DNA from: a virus | Virus record (IMG/VR): IMGVR_UViG_3300025000_000141 | Coordinates: 1-51,644 of that record | Strand: one strand, 5' to 3' | DNA: 51,644 nt | Part shown: piece by piece, positions 29,956 to 36,559 of the stretch | Numbering within the stretch: the stretch's first letter is position 1 | How the letters are laid out: each line of letters opens with the position of its first letter | Program-made: the position numbers and the translations under genes | The notes under the pieces: generated by a model | What the model saw: the letters and a program-made list of their open reading frames with translations, nothing else | Told to the model about the DNA's origin: nothing | Databases searched by the model: none

Positions 29956-30411
29956 TTAGAAAGGAAATACCATGGAAACTACTATTGGGCGTCTTCTGTT
30001 GTCTGCAAGCTCGCTTCCCAATCCTCCTTTGCTGTTTAGATAAACAACTGTGGCTTGGAGAACAGCTACACTTCCCCAGATTGTGCGTCGTATTGTTTTG
30101 GATTCTACGTAACTTGCGGCAGCAGTGGTTATAGCACACCCAGCAAAGTAAAAGTATATTCTGTCGTCGCTAGGGTGCTCTCCTAATGCTGCGTTGGATT
30201 CATACTTATTTCGCCAGTTCTTAATGTCTAAGGTTTGCCCTAAATCATCGGCAAGCAGTTTAATAGCATTGCCTAACATAACCTTATCCACCAATTCAAG
30301 CTGGTTTGATTGCAATTTTAGTGTAATCTCATCCTCAGAAAATGAATGGGTAACTGAGGATAATAGAAGCGCTGTTGTCACTACTGCATACTTCCAGATA
30401 GTCTGAAACAT
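29956..30411 (-). CDS. secreted or membrane-anchored hypothetical protein (151 aa)
   Basis: ATG 30411 chosen because AAGGAGG lies directly upstream; an ATG at 30435 has none. Signal sequence MFQTIWKYAVVTTALLLSS, then an acidic region (LKLQSNQLELVDKVMLGNAI) and a second hydrophobic segment (YFAGCAITTAAASYV ... GSVAVLQATVVYL). Probably envelope-located. No family recognised. Confidence 0.65.
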   Translation of the reverse strand: MFQTIWKYAVVTTALLLSSVTHSFSEDEITLKLQSNQLELVDKVMLGNAIKLLADDLGQTLDIKNWRNKYESNAALGEHPSDDRIYFYFAGCAITTAAASYVESKTIRRTIWGSVAVLQATVVYLNSKGGLGSELADNRRRPIVVSMVFPF

Positions 30412-30434
30412 TATACACCTCCTTACACATTTCA

Positions 30435-30893
30435 TTAAAGGTTAAGCATTTTGCGCATGCTCGCAAAAATTTCTTCGGCGGTTCCTGTGAAGGTAACAAC
30501 CATTTGTGCGCCCTTTTGCTTCTTATCTACGTGCGGTTCTTTAGATGACTCCTTCTTTTCCTTTATATGCTTTTCTATAGACTGCTTTAAAGGAGTCCCA
30601 GCAGCCCTAGCAACCCACCCGTGTGACTTATTTACCCAAATGTTCCTTATTCCGTCTGACTCTATTTCTTTCCTGAGTACAGCTGGACTATTAAACGATA
30701 CGGCTGCCTTGCCCATTTTCTCGGAAGACGGATATCGCCAGTAGCGTTCACGATCATCTCCTGTGTTATGCTTGTAGGCTACGATAAGCATATCACCGTT
30801 ATCAAGCCTAGCACATATCTCTTTAAGAGTCATGTCCTGCTCAACATTAATTGCTATAGACATTTTACCCATGTTTACAATCATCTTTTTCAT
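30435..30893 (-). CDS. hypothetical protein (152 aa)
   Basis: Opens MKKMIVNMGKMSIAINVEQD with a beta-rich half (NGDMLIVAYKHN, RYWRYPSSEKMGKA), then a Lys/Glu/Ser linker and a short closing domain (AQMVVTFTGTAEEIFASM). No motif recognised. AAAGGAG upstream. Confidence 0.65.
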   Translation of the reverse strand: MKKMIVNMGKMSIAINVEQDMTLKEICARLDNGDMLIVAYKHNTGDDRERYWRYPSSEKMGKAAVSFNSPAVLRKEIESDGIRNIWVNKSHGWVARAAGTPLKQSIEKHIKEKKESSKEPHVDKKQKGAQMVVTFTGTAEEIFASMRKMLNL

Positions 30894-30934
30894 TGGCTAC
30901 TCCTTTGCTGTAGTCATGCTGTTGATGTGGCCAT

Positions 30935-31204
30935 CTACCCCTTTACAAGTTTTAGCTTAGGCTTCCTTATCCACCATATACGGTGTGCGGTACGCCTAGC
31001 CTTTGCCTCGTCCTTCTTATTCTCAGTTAGCCACTTAACGCCCAAACACTTCTTATGGATTATTATGTCCTTGTAGTCAGGCTGCTTGACATACACCATA
31101 TCAGAGCAGTTCCCAACCTGGCCACACCCGTTACACCTAACCTGCTTCTTATCATCTTCTATTTCAAACCATGTCGTAACTTCAACTTTGTCTTTGGCTT
31201 TCAT
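30935..31204 (-). CDS. zinc-ribbon protein with basic tail (89 aa)
   Basis: VRCNGCGQVGNCSDM, with a later HKKC completing a C2HC-type site, then a strongly basic end (EAKARRTAHRIWWIRKPKLK). GAGGTG upstream. Possible nucleic-acid binder. Confidence 0.65.
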   Translation of the reverse strand: MKAKDKVEVTTWFEIEDDKKQVRCNGCGQVGNCSDMVYVKQPDYKDIIIHKKCLGVKWLTENKKDEAKARRTAHRIWWIRKPKLKLVKG

Positions 31205-31221
31205 AAGTCACCTCGTAAGAT

Positions 31222-31237
31222 GTAGAAGATGTTCTAC
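31222..31237. repeat. intercistronic inverted repeat GTAGAA-GATG-TTCTAC (site 12)
   Basis: Arms intact, centre GATG. Supplies the TAG stop of the 43-aa gene at 31234. Confidence 0.8.
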
Positions 31238-31365
31238 CTATCGTAAAGCTTGTCTGATATTGATTCAACAAAATTCTCGTCTTCGGCGTAGTACTCCCCG
31301 AACTCGTGAAGGAAGTGCTTAAGGAATTCTATTTCATCGTCTGTAAAGAATATTTTTCTGCCCAC
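31234..31365 (-). CDS. small acidic protein (43 aa)
   Basis: GTG start with GAGAGG seven bases upstream; product begins VGRKIFFTDDEIEFLKHFLH and ends SISDKLYDR. Largely one amphipathic acidic helix. It ends in the TAG of the inverted repeat, like six other genes here, which supports it being real. Confidence 0.55.
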   Translation of the reverse strand: MGRKIFFTDDEIEFLKHFLHEFGEYYAEDENFVESISDKLYDR

Positions 31366-31369
31366 GTAG

Positions 31370-32035
31370 TTACCTCTCTTCTGGTGGTCTATATCCAATC
31401 TGCAAAGCGCGGAATATAGATTCCTCTGTTGGAGTTATAAGTTTGCCATTAGGCGTAAATATACCTTTCTCCGATAACTTCCACCCTCTGCGCTTAGCTT
31501 CTTCGCGCATAAGTATGTTTAACCTAGCGGAGCCAGTCCTGTATAGCAACTGCGGCGCCCAATCTTCTTCATCGACTCTGTTGATATCGAGAGGGACTTC
31601 TTCCCAGGTTCCTCTTAATGTAACTGGGCCGTTAATCTTAACTTTAAACTCATTCTGACCTACCATGAACTGTTTGAACCGTTCAAATGTATCAGCGTCA
31701 GTCTGGAGTATAATATCTACGTCCTTGGAGTCAGGAAGGAGCCTCCTATAGGAGCCTACAACTTCCCACTTGCCACCTGTCCATTCCAGCATCGGTACTA
31801 TTTCTGATAATACTTCATCTATTCTAGCGCGAGTTATACGCAGCTCTTTTACAGCCTGTAAAGTAGGCTTAGCAGGTAGTAATTGCAGATGTTTGCAAGT
31901 ACCACGAAACCGAAACCCTTCGCAACTACAGTGCCAGTGTACCTTTTTCTTTGTGAGAGCATACACTTTCCCATCCCACCTCTCCACTTTATATTCCGTG
32001 TCAGACACGGGTATGAGTCGGTATCCGTATAGCAT
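31370..32035 (-). CDS. SWIM zinc finger fused to a PolX-type nucleotidyltransferase (221 aa)
   Basis: SWIM motif HCSCEGFRFRGTCKHLQLL at residues 35-53. After a helical linker comes a family X polymerase palm: VVGSYRRLLPDSKDVDIIL (G-S at 94-95, catalytic D-x-D at 105-107), third Asp in VPLDINRV (150), then the thumb-like LLYRTGSARLNILMREEA. The helix-hairpin-helix domains of full PolX enzymes are absent. Either a minimal gap-filling or terminal-transferase enzyme, or a nucleotidyltransferase acting on protein or RNA. AAGAGG upstream. Confidence 0.8.
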   Translation of the reverse strand: MLYGYRLIPVSDTEYKVERWDGKVYALTKKKVHWHCSCEGFRFRGTCKHLQLLPAKPTLQAVKELRITRARIDEVLSEIVPMLEWTGGKWEVVGSYRRLLPDSKDVDIILQTDADTFERFKQFMVGQNEFKVKINGPVTLRGTWEEVPLDINRVDEEDWAPQLLYRTGSARLNILMREEAKRRGWKLSEKGIFTPNGKLITPTEESIFRALQIGYRPPEER

Positions 32036-32047
32036 TGGAAGCCTCTT

Positions 32048-32500
32048 TTACCACTTTAGGATAGGAGTATACCCGAGCGACTTTATCTCAGACATTTCTT
32101 CCTCAGTGGGAATGCCTACGTACAAGTTAGTGTTATACGAACACAACTCACGCATTCTCTTCGCTATAGCAGCATCATACTTCCACACTGTATAGATTCC
32201 ATCGGCGAGCATCACAAGCACATAGCTTGCTCTTGTTAACTCAAGCACCGGATCTACGTTGTGGGCTATTACTTTCAGAATGTTAAGGTGTGCCTCAGCA
32301 ACCTCAGTAGTCTCTGCCAAACCCCCGTGAAAGTTGGCTGAAAGAACTACTGTAAAGTCTGGGATGTGCAACAAGGCGTCTGCCTGCCACATCCTACCCT
32401 TAGCCTTAGGCGCTCCAGGAACCATCTTGAGATGAGAAGCAACCCTCGCCCCTCTAAGTAGTAGCGACTGGTAGTAATTTGGATGCTTTTGGACGTTCAT
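32048..32500 (-). CDS. hypothetical protein (150 aa)
   Basis: Mixed alpha/beta with NYYQSLLLRGARVASHLKM, FTVVLSANFHGGLAETTEVA, a helix LNILKVIAHNVD and SYVLVMLADGIYTVW. No catalytic pattern. AAAGGAG upstream. Confidence 0.65.
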   Translation of the reverse strand: MNVQKHPNYYQSLLLRGARVASHLKMVPGAPKAKGRMWQADALLHIPDFTVVLSANFHGGLAETTEVAEAHLNILKVIAHNVDPVLELTRASYVLVMLADGIYTVWKYDAAIAKRMRELCSYNTNLYVGIPTEEEMSEIKSLGYTPILKW

Positions 32501-32518
32501 TGTGAACTCCTTTGTAGG

Positions 32519-32534
32519 GTAGAATATGTTCTAC
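32519..32534. repeat. intercistronic inverted repeat GTAGAA-TATG-TTCTAC (site 13)
   Basis: Supplies the TAG stop of the alanine-repeat gene at 32531, 19 bp before the next start. Confidence 0.85.
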
Positions 32535-33223
32535 TTCGCTATAATTAAACTAACAGCGTTGTCCGCTATAGCAGTAAAATCTATAGTGCATTCCGCCGCC
32601 GCCCTCGCCGCCGCGCTCGCCGCGCTCGCCGCCCTCGCCGCCGCCTCCGCCGCGCTCGCCGCCCATCCCGCCTCCGCCGCCCTCGCCGCCGCCTCCGCCG
32701 CCCTCGCCGCCCATCCCGCCTCCGCCGCCCTCGCCGCCCATCCCGCCCCCGCCGCCTCCGCCGCCGCCCCCGCCGCCTCCTTGGAAGGGGTTATAGCGTA
32801 TTGTTTAGCAGCGTTTATTGCTTCTCTAACGCGCGTATCTGAAGGGCGTGTGTCTTCGAATACACTAAGTACTGACTCAGCGCAAAGCGCCGCAAACATA
32901 GTTCTTACTTGTGCATCAATAGCGCTACCTACCCACGTAGGAGAACTTAGTTCACGTAAGGTGGTAAGTTTAAAGCACCCGACTTTACCAAAATCACTAC
33001 ACACTACTTTACCGGAAGCTTCCCATAGTCTAGGACTGTGTATGTTAGCGTGTATAGGATTGAGAAGGAATGCTAAGGTTGCGTTACTATAAGCGTGTAA
33101 CACATCTGATGAGCAAAGACTGGGGTTGTCTTTTTTATTTTTCTTATGGGTGACATTTTCGCCCCAGACTGTTGTTTTGTGGTAAGTTGTGTTGTCCTGT
33201 TCAGTTAGTTTGAAAAGTTTCAT
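32531..33223 (-). CDS. phage protein with Ala-rich repeat domain (DUF7666-like N-terminus, 230 aa)
   Basis: N-terminal domain MKLFKLTEQDNTTYHKTTVW, LCSSDVLHAYSNATLAFLLN, PIHANIHSPRLWEASGKVVC, VGCFKLTTLRELSSPTWVG resembles a widespread phage family (DUF7666). From about residue 155 it becomes a helix of Ala with regular Arg, Glu and Trp (units such as AGWAARAAE and AAARAAEAGW), encoded by very GC-rich microsatellite-like DNA at 32590-32780. Related phage proteins carry similar Ala/Glu/Arg repeats of varying number. It ends in a normal 25-residue tail. TAAGGAGA upstream. Confidence 0.8.
   Translation of the reverse strand: MKLFKLTEQDNTTYHKTTVWGENVTHKKNKKDNPSLCSSDVLHAYSNATLAFLLNPIHANIHSPRLWEASGKVVCSDFGKVGCFKLTTLRELSSPTWVGSAIDAQVRTMFAALCAESVLSVFEDTRPSDTRVREAINAAKQYAITPSKEAAGAAAEAAGAGWAARAAEAGWAARAAEAAARAAEAGWAASAAEAAARAASAASAAARAAAECTIDFTAIADNAVSLIIAK
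32590..32780. repeat. GC-rich in-frame repeat within the alanine-repeat gene
   Basis: About 190 bp made mainly of GCC, CTC and CCG triplets in a genome of moderate GC. Units such as GCCGCCCTCGCC and CATCCCGCCTCCGCCGCC recur. Length is always a multiple of three in the coding frame, so copy-number change would leave the protein intact. Confidence 0.8.
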
Positions 33224-33237
33224 TTTATCTCCTTACG

Positions 33238-33253
33238 GTAGAATATGTTCTAC
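33238..33253. repeat. inverted repeat GTAGAA-TATG-TTCTAC (site 14)
   Basis: 15 bp upstream of the 33223 start and 15 bp beyond the stop of the 33268 gene. Confidence 0.85.
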
Positions 33254-33267
33254 TTCATGACACTTAA

Positions 33268-33522
33268 TTATACTTGAATATCTAACAAGCCTTTACGCGC
33301 TTCCTCCATACTAATTGAGTGCCTATGTGCCCCTCTTTCAAGATTAGCTCTTATCATTACCCGTCTGATAGACGCACCACGTAATACTTTTGTGTTTCTA
33401 TATCCAAGTAACTTATAGAGGTAGAACCTTATAAATGATACCTTGAATGGAGTCCCTATGCCGCCGAAATAGTCAAACGCAACGCCTCCACTTCGATGTA
33501 AATAATAGTCGTATCTCTTCAT
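33268..33522 (-). CDS. hypothetical protein (84 aa)
   Basis: Basic, aromatic: MKRYDYYLHRSGGVAFDYFG, FIRFYLYKLLGYRNTKVLRG, ANLERGAHRHSISMEEA. GAGGG upstream. No domain recognised. Immediately downstream of tRNA-Glu. Confidence 0.65.
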   Translation of the reverse strand: MKRYDYYLHRSGGVAFDYFGGIGTPFKVSFIRFYLYKLLGYRNTKVLRGASIRRVMIRANLERGAHRHSISMEEARKGLLDIQV

Positions 33523-33543
33523 TTAAGCCCTCGCTAATTAGCT

Positions 33544-33618
33544 TGGCGTCCCTTACAGGATTTGAACCTGTGTCTCTCGCGTGAAAGGCGAGTGTCCTGT
33601 CCACTAGACTAAAGGGAC
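33544..33618 (-). tRNA. tRNA-Glu (anticodon UUC), CCA encoded
   Basis: Minus strand folds as a full cloverleaf: acceptor GTCCCTT/AAGGGAC, anticodon arm CTCGC-CTTTCAC-GCGAG with TTC at 34-36, T-arm ACAGG-TTCAAAT-CCTGT, discriminator G and encoded CCA. All canonical positions present, unlike several other tRNAs here. Its cognate synthetase is encoded at 18439-19785. Confidence 0.95.
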
Positions 33619-33622
33619 GTAT

Positions 33623-34012
33623 CTACGCTGCATCGTCTGGCTCTTCATCCCAGTACTTTGATATATCGGCTTTCTCTTTTTCGGTGGCGTCAGTAACAGA
33701 AAGCAACTTCCTAAGAATTCCGTAGAATTCGTCTGCTTCCTCTGCTACAACTCCGCCATCTACGTTGTCCAGCCAATAATCTATTGTCTTAAACTCTGCT
33801 AGTGTTAGCAGAGGTTTTTGCGCGCCTGTAGAAGATATAGCTTTAAGCGCTCTATTGTAAGAATCTACCTCTTGCTGAAGTTCCTCTAGGTGTATTGATA
33901 ACTCTCCAAACCTAACAAACATAGAGTCTCCGTCTTTATCCTTGTGGGACTTAACTAAGTGCTTGCGTATAAGATCGCGAGACTCTGTAATCCTGGACTC
34001 AGACAACTTCAT
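33623..34012 (-). CDS. coiled-coil hypothetical prot. (129 aa)
   Basis: Acidic, mostly helical: ITESRDLIRKHLVKSHKDKD, FGELSIHLEELQQEVDSYNR, EADEFYGILRKLLSVTDATE. CAGGAGG upstream. Four bases from the tRNA-Glu 5' end, so probably cotranscribed with it. Confidence 0.65.
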   Translation of the reverse strand: MKLSESRITESRDLIRKHLVKSHKDKDGDSMFVRFGELSIHLEELQQEVDSYNRALKAISSTGAQKPLLTLAEFKTIDYWLDNVDGGVVAEEADEFYGILRKLLSVTDATEKEKADISKYWDEEPDDAA

Positions 34013-34106
34013 TTTACCTCCTGATAGAAAAGAGTTAGTAACCGCTACTTAGCTTACGAGGGCCTCGGATTTCGCACCCAACCATTAGAAATGGCCTTGT
34101 AGTTTG

Positions 34107-34126
34107 GCGGGCCGGAGCAGGCCCGC
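34107..34126. terminator. GC-rich hairpin
   Basis: GCGGGCC-GGAGCA-GGCCCGC then ATTTATT on the plus strand. It sits in the 200-bp gap 34013-34213, which otherwise holds only an AAGGAGG followed by a two-codon frame (ATG CTC TAA). Confidence 0.6.
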
Positions 34127-34213
34127 ATTTATTCAGTTGTATGTTGGTGTATGTTAGAGCATTGTTATACACCTCCTTTCTCTATGCCGGAAAGGAGTCC
34201 AGCAACTCAAGTG

Positions 34214-34229
34214 GTAGAACATGTTCTAC
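34214..34229. repeat. intercistronic inverted repeat GTAGAA-CATG-TTCTAC (site 15)
   Basis: Fully symmetric. Supplies the TAG stop of the 34226 gene. The next gene to the left is about 200 bp away, unlike most sites. Confidence 0.85.
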
Positions 34230-34438
34230 TTACTACAAAACTGCCTAACTGCATTAACTACTTTGACGTAGGCGTAGCCTGTGAAGTAATTGTTGGCCAC
34301 TTCTTTCAGAAACTTCTTGGACGGAGCTGTGGTAACGTCCATCTTTAGGTGCGCAGACAACGCACTCTTGAATTCTTCATCCGTCATTTTACCATCAACG
34401 AACTCTCTCATTATCTGCTTGGTCATTGGTTGACTCAT
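34226..34438 (-). CDS. hypothetical protein (70 aa)
   Basis: MSQPMTKQIMREFVDGKMTD, then EEFKSALSAHLKMD and AYVKVVNAVRQFCSK. ATG 34438 chosen because GGGGATAAGG precedes it; ATG 34465 (adds MFYEHGDKA) has no ribosome site. No domain recognised. Confidence 0.55.
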   Translation of the reverse strand: MSQPMTKQIMREFVDGKMTDEEFKSALSAHLKMDVTTAPSKKFLKEVANNYFTGYAYVKVVNAVRQFCSK

Positions 34439-34518
34439 GGCCTTATCCCCATGCTCATAAAACATGTTTTTATAGGGGTTACAAAACAGCCCCTAAGCAG
34501 CTGACTAACTTTTAATAC

Positions 34519-34689
34519 TCAGCATACGCAGTTTGCAATAGGGTGTCGGCATTCAGCACAACAAATTCCCCTGGTTTCATCGACCTTAATCTTTATTGCA
34601 ACTGGCTTAGGCATATTAACTATAGCCTTAGCAAATTCTTTAATCGACTCCTTTTTTCTCTTTCGACGTTTCTTTTCTTGCTGGGACAT
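34519..34689 (-). CDS. small basic protein with C-terminal Cys cluster (56 aa)
   Basis: Opens MSQQEKKRRKRKKESIKEFA and ends RGICCAECRHPIANCVC. Basic N-terminus plus a compact C-C-x2-C...C-x-C metal site. GGAGGG upstream. Possible nucleic-acid binder. Confidence 0.6.
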   Translation of the reverse strand: MSQQEKKRRKRKKESIKEFAKAIVNMPKPVAIKIKVDETRGICCAECRHPIANCVC

Positions 34690-34728
34690 TACGCCCTCCT
34701 TTGGGCAATAGGCTACCGCGAAGTATCC

Positions 34729-34860
34729 TTATTTCGAGTTAACCCTTACCGAGAAGGTAGCACCGGAGCGAACAACCACAGACGTTGATTTCTTCTTTCC
34801 TTTTTCCGCCAGTTGGCAACCTAGCGCCTTTTCCAGCATAGCAACCACTGATGTAGCCAT
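34729..34860 (-). CDS. small hypothetical protein (43 aa)
   Basis: Product MATSVVAMLEKALGCQLAEK, GKKKSTSVVVRSGATFSVRV, NSK. CAAGGAGG lies upstream. Folds plausibly as helix plus beta hairpin; unrecognised. Confidence 0.55.
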   Translation of the reverse strand: MATSVVAMLEKALGCQLAEKGKKKSTSVVVRSGATFSVRVNSK

Positions 34861-34891
34861 GACATTTCCCTCCTTGGATTAATTAAATTAG

Positions 34892-35296
34892 CTACCTCTT
34901 AGAGGCAACTTGAATAGTCTTCTTGTCTACTTCTTTACCATCTTCGTCTCTGATAACTACGGTTATGTACGTGGAACCGCGTTCCTTGACAGCTACGGTA
35001 TGCGTCATAGGGACATATTGCTTAATGTGCTTTACAACATCTCCTAGAAGGAAGAAAGACATTCCATCCATGAAGTAGCTACGACTCGGAACACGCTCAA
35101 CATCTTCGTGGCCGACGTTTATGATATGATTCCAGTTGCCAGCGGGAATGCTGTGTACAGGATCATACATATACACTCTTAGATGCTCTTTGGCAACCTC
35201 AAGAACCAGGCCAGTACCTCCTATGAGGCTGGTGGAGTAATCGCCATGGTACTTTAGGATTCTAACTGCTGATCCTTTCTTAATGTCTGGGTTCAT
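34892..35296 (-). CDS. hypothetical protein with SH3-like N-terminus (134 aa)
   Basis: Residues 6-40 (KGSAVRILKYHGDYSTSLIG, GTGLVLEVAKEHLRVYM) have the turn-rich beta pattern of KOW/SH3-like barrels. The second half is beta-rich with Lys/Glu (HTVAVKERGSTYITVVIRDE). AAGGAG upstream. Function unknown. Confidence 0.65.
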   Translation of the reverse strand: MNPDIKKGSAVRILKYHGDYSTSLIGGTGLVLEVAKEHLRVYMYDPVHSIPAGNWNHIINVGHEDVERVPSRSYFMDGMSFFLLGDVVKHIKQYVPMTHTVAVKERGSTYITVVIRDEDGKEVDKKTIQVASKR

Positions 35297-35319
35297 GATG
35301 TGCTCCTTGCTATTTATTT

Positions 35320-35388
35320 TTAAGCACCAAAGAACTTTCTTTCCGCTTCTTTCTGCTTTCTGGCTGACTTACGATCTACCTTGCTCAT
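35320..35388 (-). CDS. very small basic protein (22 aa)
   Basis: MSKVDRKSARKQKEAERKFF then GA. Consensus AAGGAGG eight bases upstream of ATG. Single basic helix; real translation likely from the ribosome site, function unknown. Confidence 0.45.
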   Translation of the reverse strand: MSKVDRKSARKQKEAERKFFGA

Positions 35389-35439
35389 AACGCCTCCTTA
35401 GTCATTGAATGTGTGCCATGATAACCGACCATGCAGAAG

Positions 35440-35455
35440 GTAGAACATGTTCTAC
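35440..35455. repeat. inverted repeat GTAGAA-CATG-TTCTAC (site 16)
   Basis: Extended to AGGTAGAACATGTTCTACCT. About 50 bp upstream of the 22-aa gene start. Confidence 0.85.
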
Positions 35456-35464
35456 CTAACTTAT

Positions 35465-35606
35465 GTTGTTTGATTTCATTTTCAAAGCTTCTTGTAGGGA
35501 CTAAGGTAGCCTTGAAAATAACATCAAAGGTATTTTGGAGGCAGACTATTAGCGGTCTGCCAGCGCACCAGCGACAACTGGAAACAGTTTTAAGTCATGC
35601 TTAGGA
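35465..35606. ncRNA. predicted structured RNA region
   Basis: A 21-bp stem (35469-35489 with 35508-35528, 18 of 21 matched) encloses 18 bases. It is followed by GGCAGAC-N8-GTCTGCC (35540-35561) and AACTG-GAAA-CAGTT. The hairpins occupy the gap downstream of the 20-codon frame at 35607-35669. No coding frame. Strand not determined. Confidence 0.5.
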
Positions 35607-35669
35607 CTATAGCATTGCGCCGGAGCAGCAGGGGGCTACAGCGGGAAGCATCCATTTGATCGTTTTCAT
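35607..35669 (-). CDS. possible 20-aa leader or toxin-like peptide
   Basis: Peptide MKTIKWMLPAVAPCCSGAML starting at ATG 35669 with consensus AAAGGAGG at ideal distance. Short basic start, hydrophobic middle, Cys pair. Directly followed on its strand by the hairpin-rich region, so either a leader peptide for that RNA or a tiny membrane peptide. Confidence 0.4.
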   Translation of the reverse strand: MKTIKWMLPAVAPCCSGAML

Positions 35670-35696
35670 GGTGATTCCTCCTTTCTTTTGGGTTAA

Positions 35697-35921
35697 TTAA
35701 CAGTATTTACCATCCAAAGGGATGAATGTGACTATGTTTCTAGCGCCGTCTGGGATATGTTGAAAGTAATCTTGAAGACAGCACACCCAGGCCTCTTCTG
35801 TGGTTTTGCTAATACCATGTCCTGGCGTTCTCCAATATCCTTTATCAGTAATGTATATGTGCCCTTTAGTTTCTAAGGGAAGGGCTTTAATTTCTTCTTG
35901 GGTTAGTGTTTGAGGTGGCAT
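35697..35921 (-). CDS. hypothetical protein (74 aa)
   Basis: MPPQTLTQEEIKALPLETKG, HIYITDKGYWRTPGHGISKT, then AWVCCLQDYFQHIPDG. TAGGAGA upstream. Unrecognised. It is the last ordinary gene before the iteron-like array. Confidence 0.65.
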   Translation of the reverse strand: MPPQTLTQEEIKALPLETKGHIYITDKGYWRTPGHGISKTTEEAWVCCLQDYFQHIPDGARNIVTFIPLDGKYC

Positions 35922-35950
35922 TTAACGTCTCCTAAGATGTAAGAAAGCGA

Positions 35951-35966
35951 GTAGAACATGTTCTAC
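35951..35966. repeat. inverted repeat GTAGAA-CATG-TTCTAC (site 17)
   Basis: 30 bp upstream of the 35921 start codon and 2 bp left of the AGGGTAAC repeats. Confidence 0.85.
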
Positions 35967-35967
35967 C

Positions 35968-36214
35968 TTTAGGGTAACATGTAAGGTAAGGTAACTTACC
36001 GTTAATATATCTGTTAACCTTTGAGGTAACATGCAAGGTAACATGCAAGGTAATATATCTGTTAACCTTTGAGGTAACATGCAAGGTAACATGCAAGGTA
36101 ACATGCAAGGTAACATGCAAGGTAACATGCAAGGTAACATGCAAGGTAACATGCAAGGTAACGCACTAACTAACCTATCCGTTAACCTTTAAGGTGATGA
36201 TTAAGGTAATAACC
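35968..36214. repeat. 12-bp iteron-like array with 48-bp higher-order repeat
   Basis: Exact tandem copies of AACATGCAAGGT: two at 36028-36051 and seven at 36076-36159. Each block is preceded by an identical 25-mer beginning TAATATATCTGTTAACC (36003-36027 and 36051-36075, exactly 48 bp apart). A degenerate copy follows at 36173-36200. There are no spacers, so it is not CRISPR. GTTAAC palindromes recur. The build resembles iterons of replication origins or partition sites. Confidence 0.8.
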
Positions 36215-36518
36215 CCAAATCCTACCGACCCTCGGTTTCCCCAAACATTATATAGAATATCAATAATAACAAAGTTTATGGGGGTTATGAAACACTACCT
36301 TCACCCAAAACAACCAAAACATAAATCCAATTCTCCCCATACCGCCTTGCCATATGTGATTTCAACTACTTAGCAACTACTCTCAAGGTCATTTTCAAGG
36401 CCACATTCCAGCAATTTTAGGTGCCTCTATTGCCACCTGGGAGTTGAAACCCAACCGTCCGGAATGTGACCTTGAAAGTGACCTTGAAGGTTATCTTTTA
36501 AAAACCTTCAAGGTCAAG
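36215..36518. other. gene-free region with a 27-bp inverted repeat
   Basis: Left part is A/T-rich with no gene. The right part contains arms beginning TCAAGGTCATTTTC (36383-36409) and ending GTGACCTTGA (36461-36487), matching in 25 of 27 positions, both differences being wobble-compatible. The 51-base loop has its own short stems. Nested at its end is a second perfect 12-bp inverted repeat ACCTTGAAGGTT (36481-36492) / AACCTTCAAGGT (36503-36514). The two stems share bases, so they are mutually exclusive RNA folds. Confidence 0.65.
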
Positions 36519-36534
36519 GTAGAACATGTTCTAC
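36519..36534. repeat. inverted repeat GTAGAA-CATG-TTCTAC (site 18)
   Basis: Directly abuts the AAGGTCAAGG repeats; 26 bp beyond the stop of the 49-aa gene. Confidence 0.85.
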
Positions 36535-36559
36535 CCACCGAAAATCAACTCCACCTCCG

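Noticed and set aside
32550-32741. Gly/Glu-rich frame (G-G-E-G-G-G repeats)
   Set aside because: Alternative frame of the GC-rich alanine repeat. The Ala frame has a ribosome site, a recognisable N-terminal domain and a normal C-terminus.
35922-36152. Long open frames with M-L-P-C or H-V-T-L repeats
   Set aside because: They are by-products of the 12-bp array: a unit divisible by three with no stop keeps frames open. No ribosome site, and part overlaps the inverted repeat.
35968-36214. CRISPR array
   Set aside because: Repeats are directly contiguous 12-mers without unique spacers, and no cas genes are visible.
36235-36360. 22-codon frame beginning M-A-R-R-Y-G
   Set aside because: No ribosome site and no supporting context.
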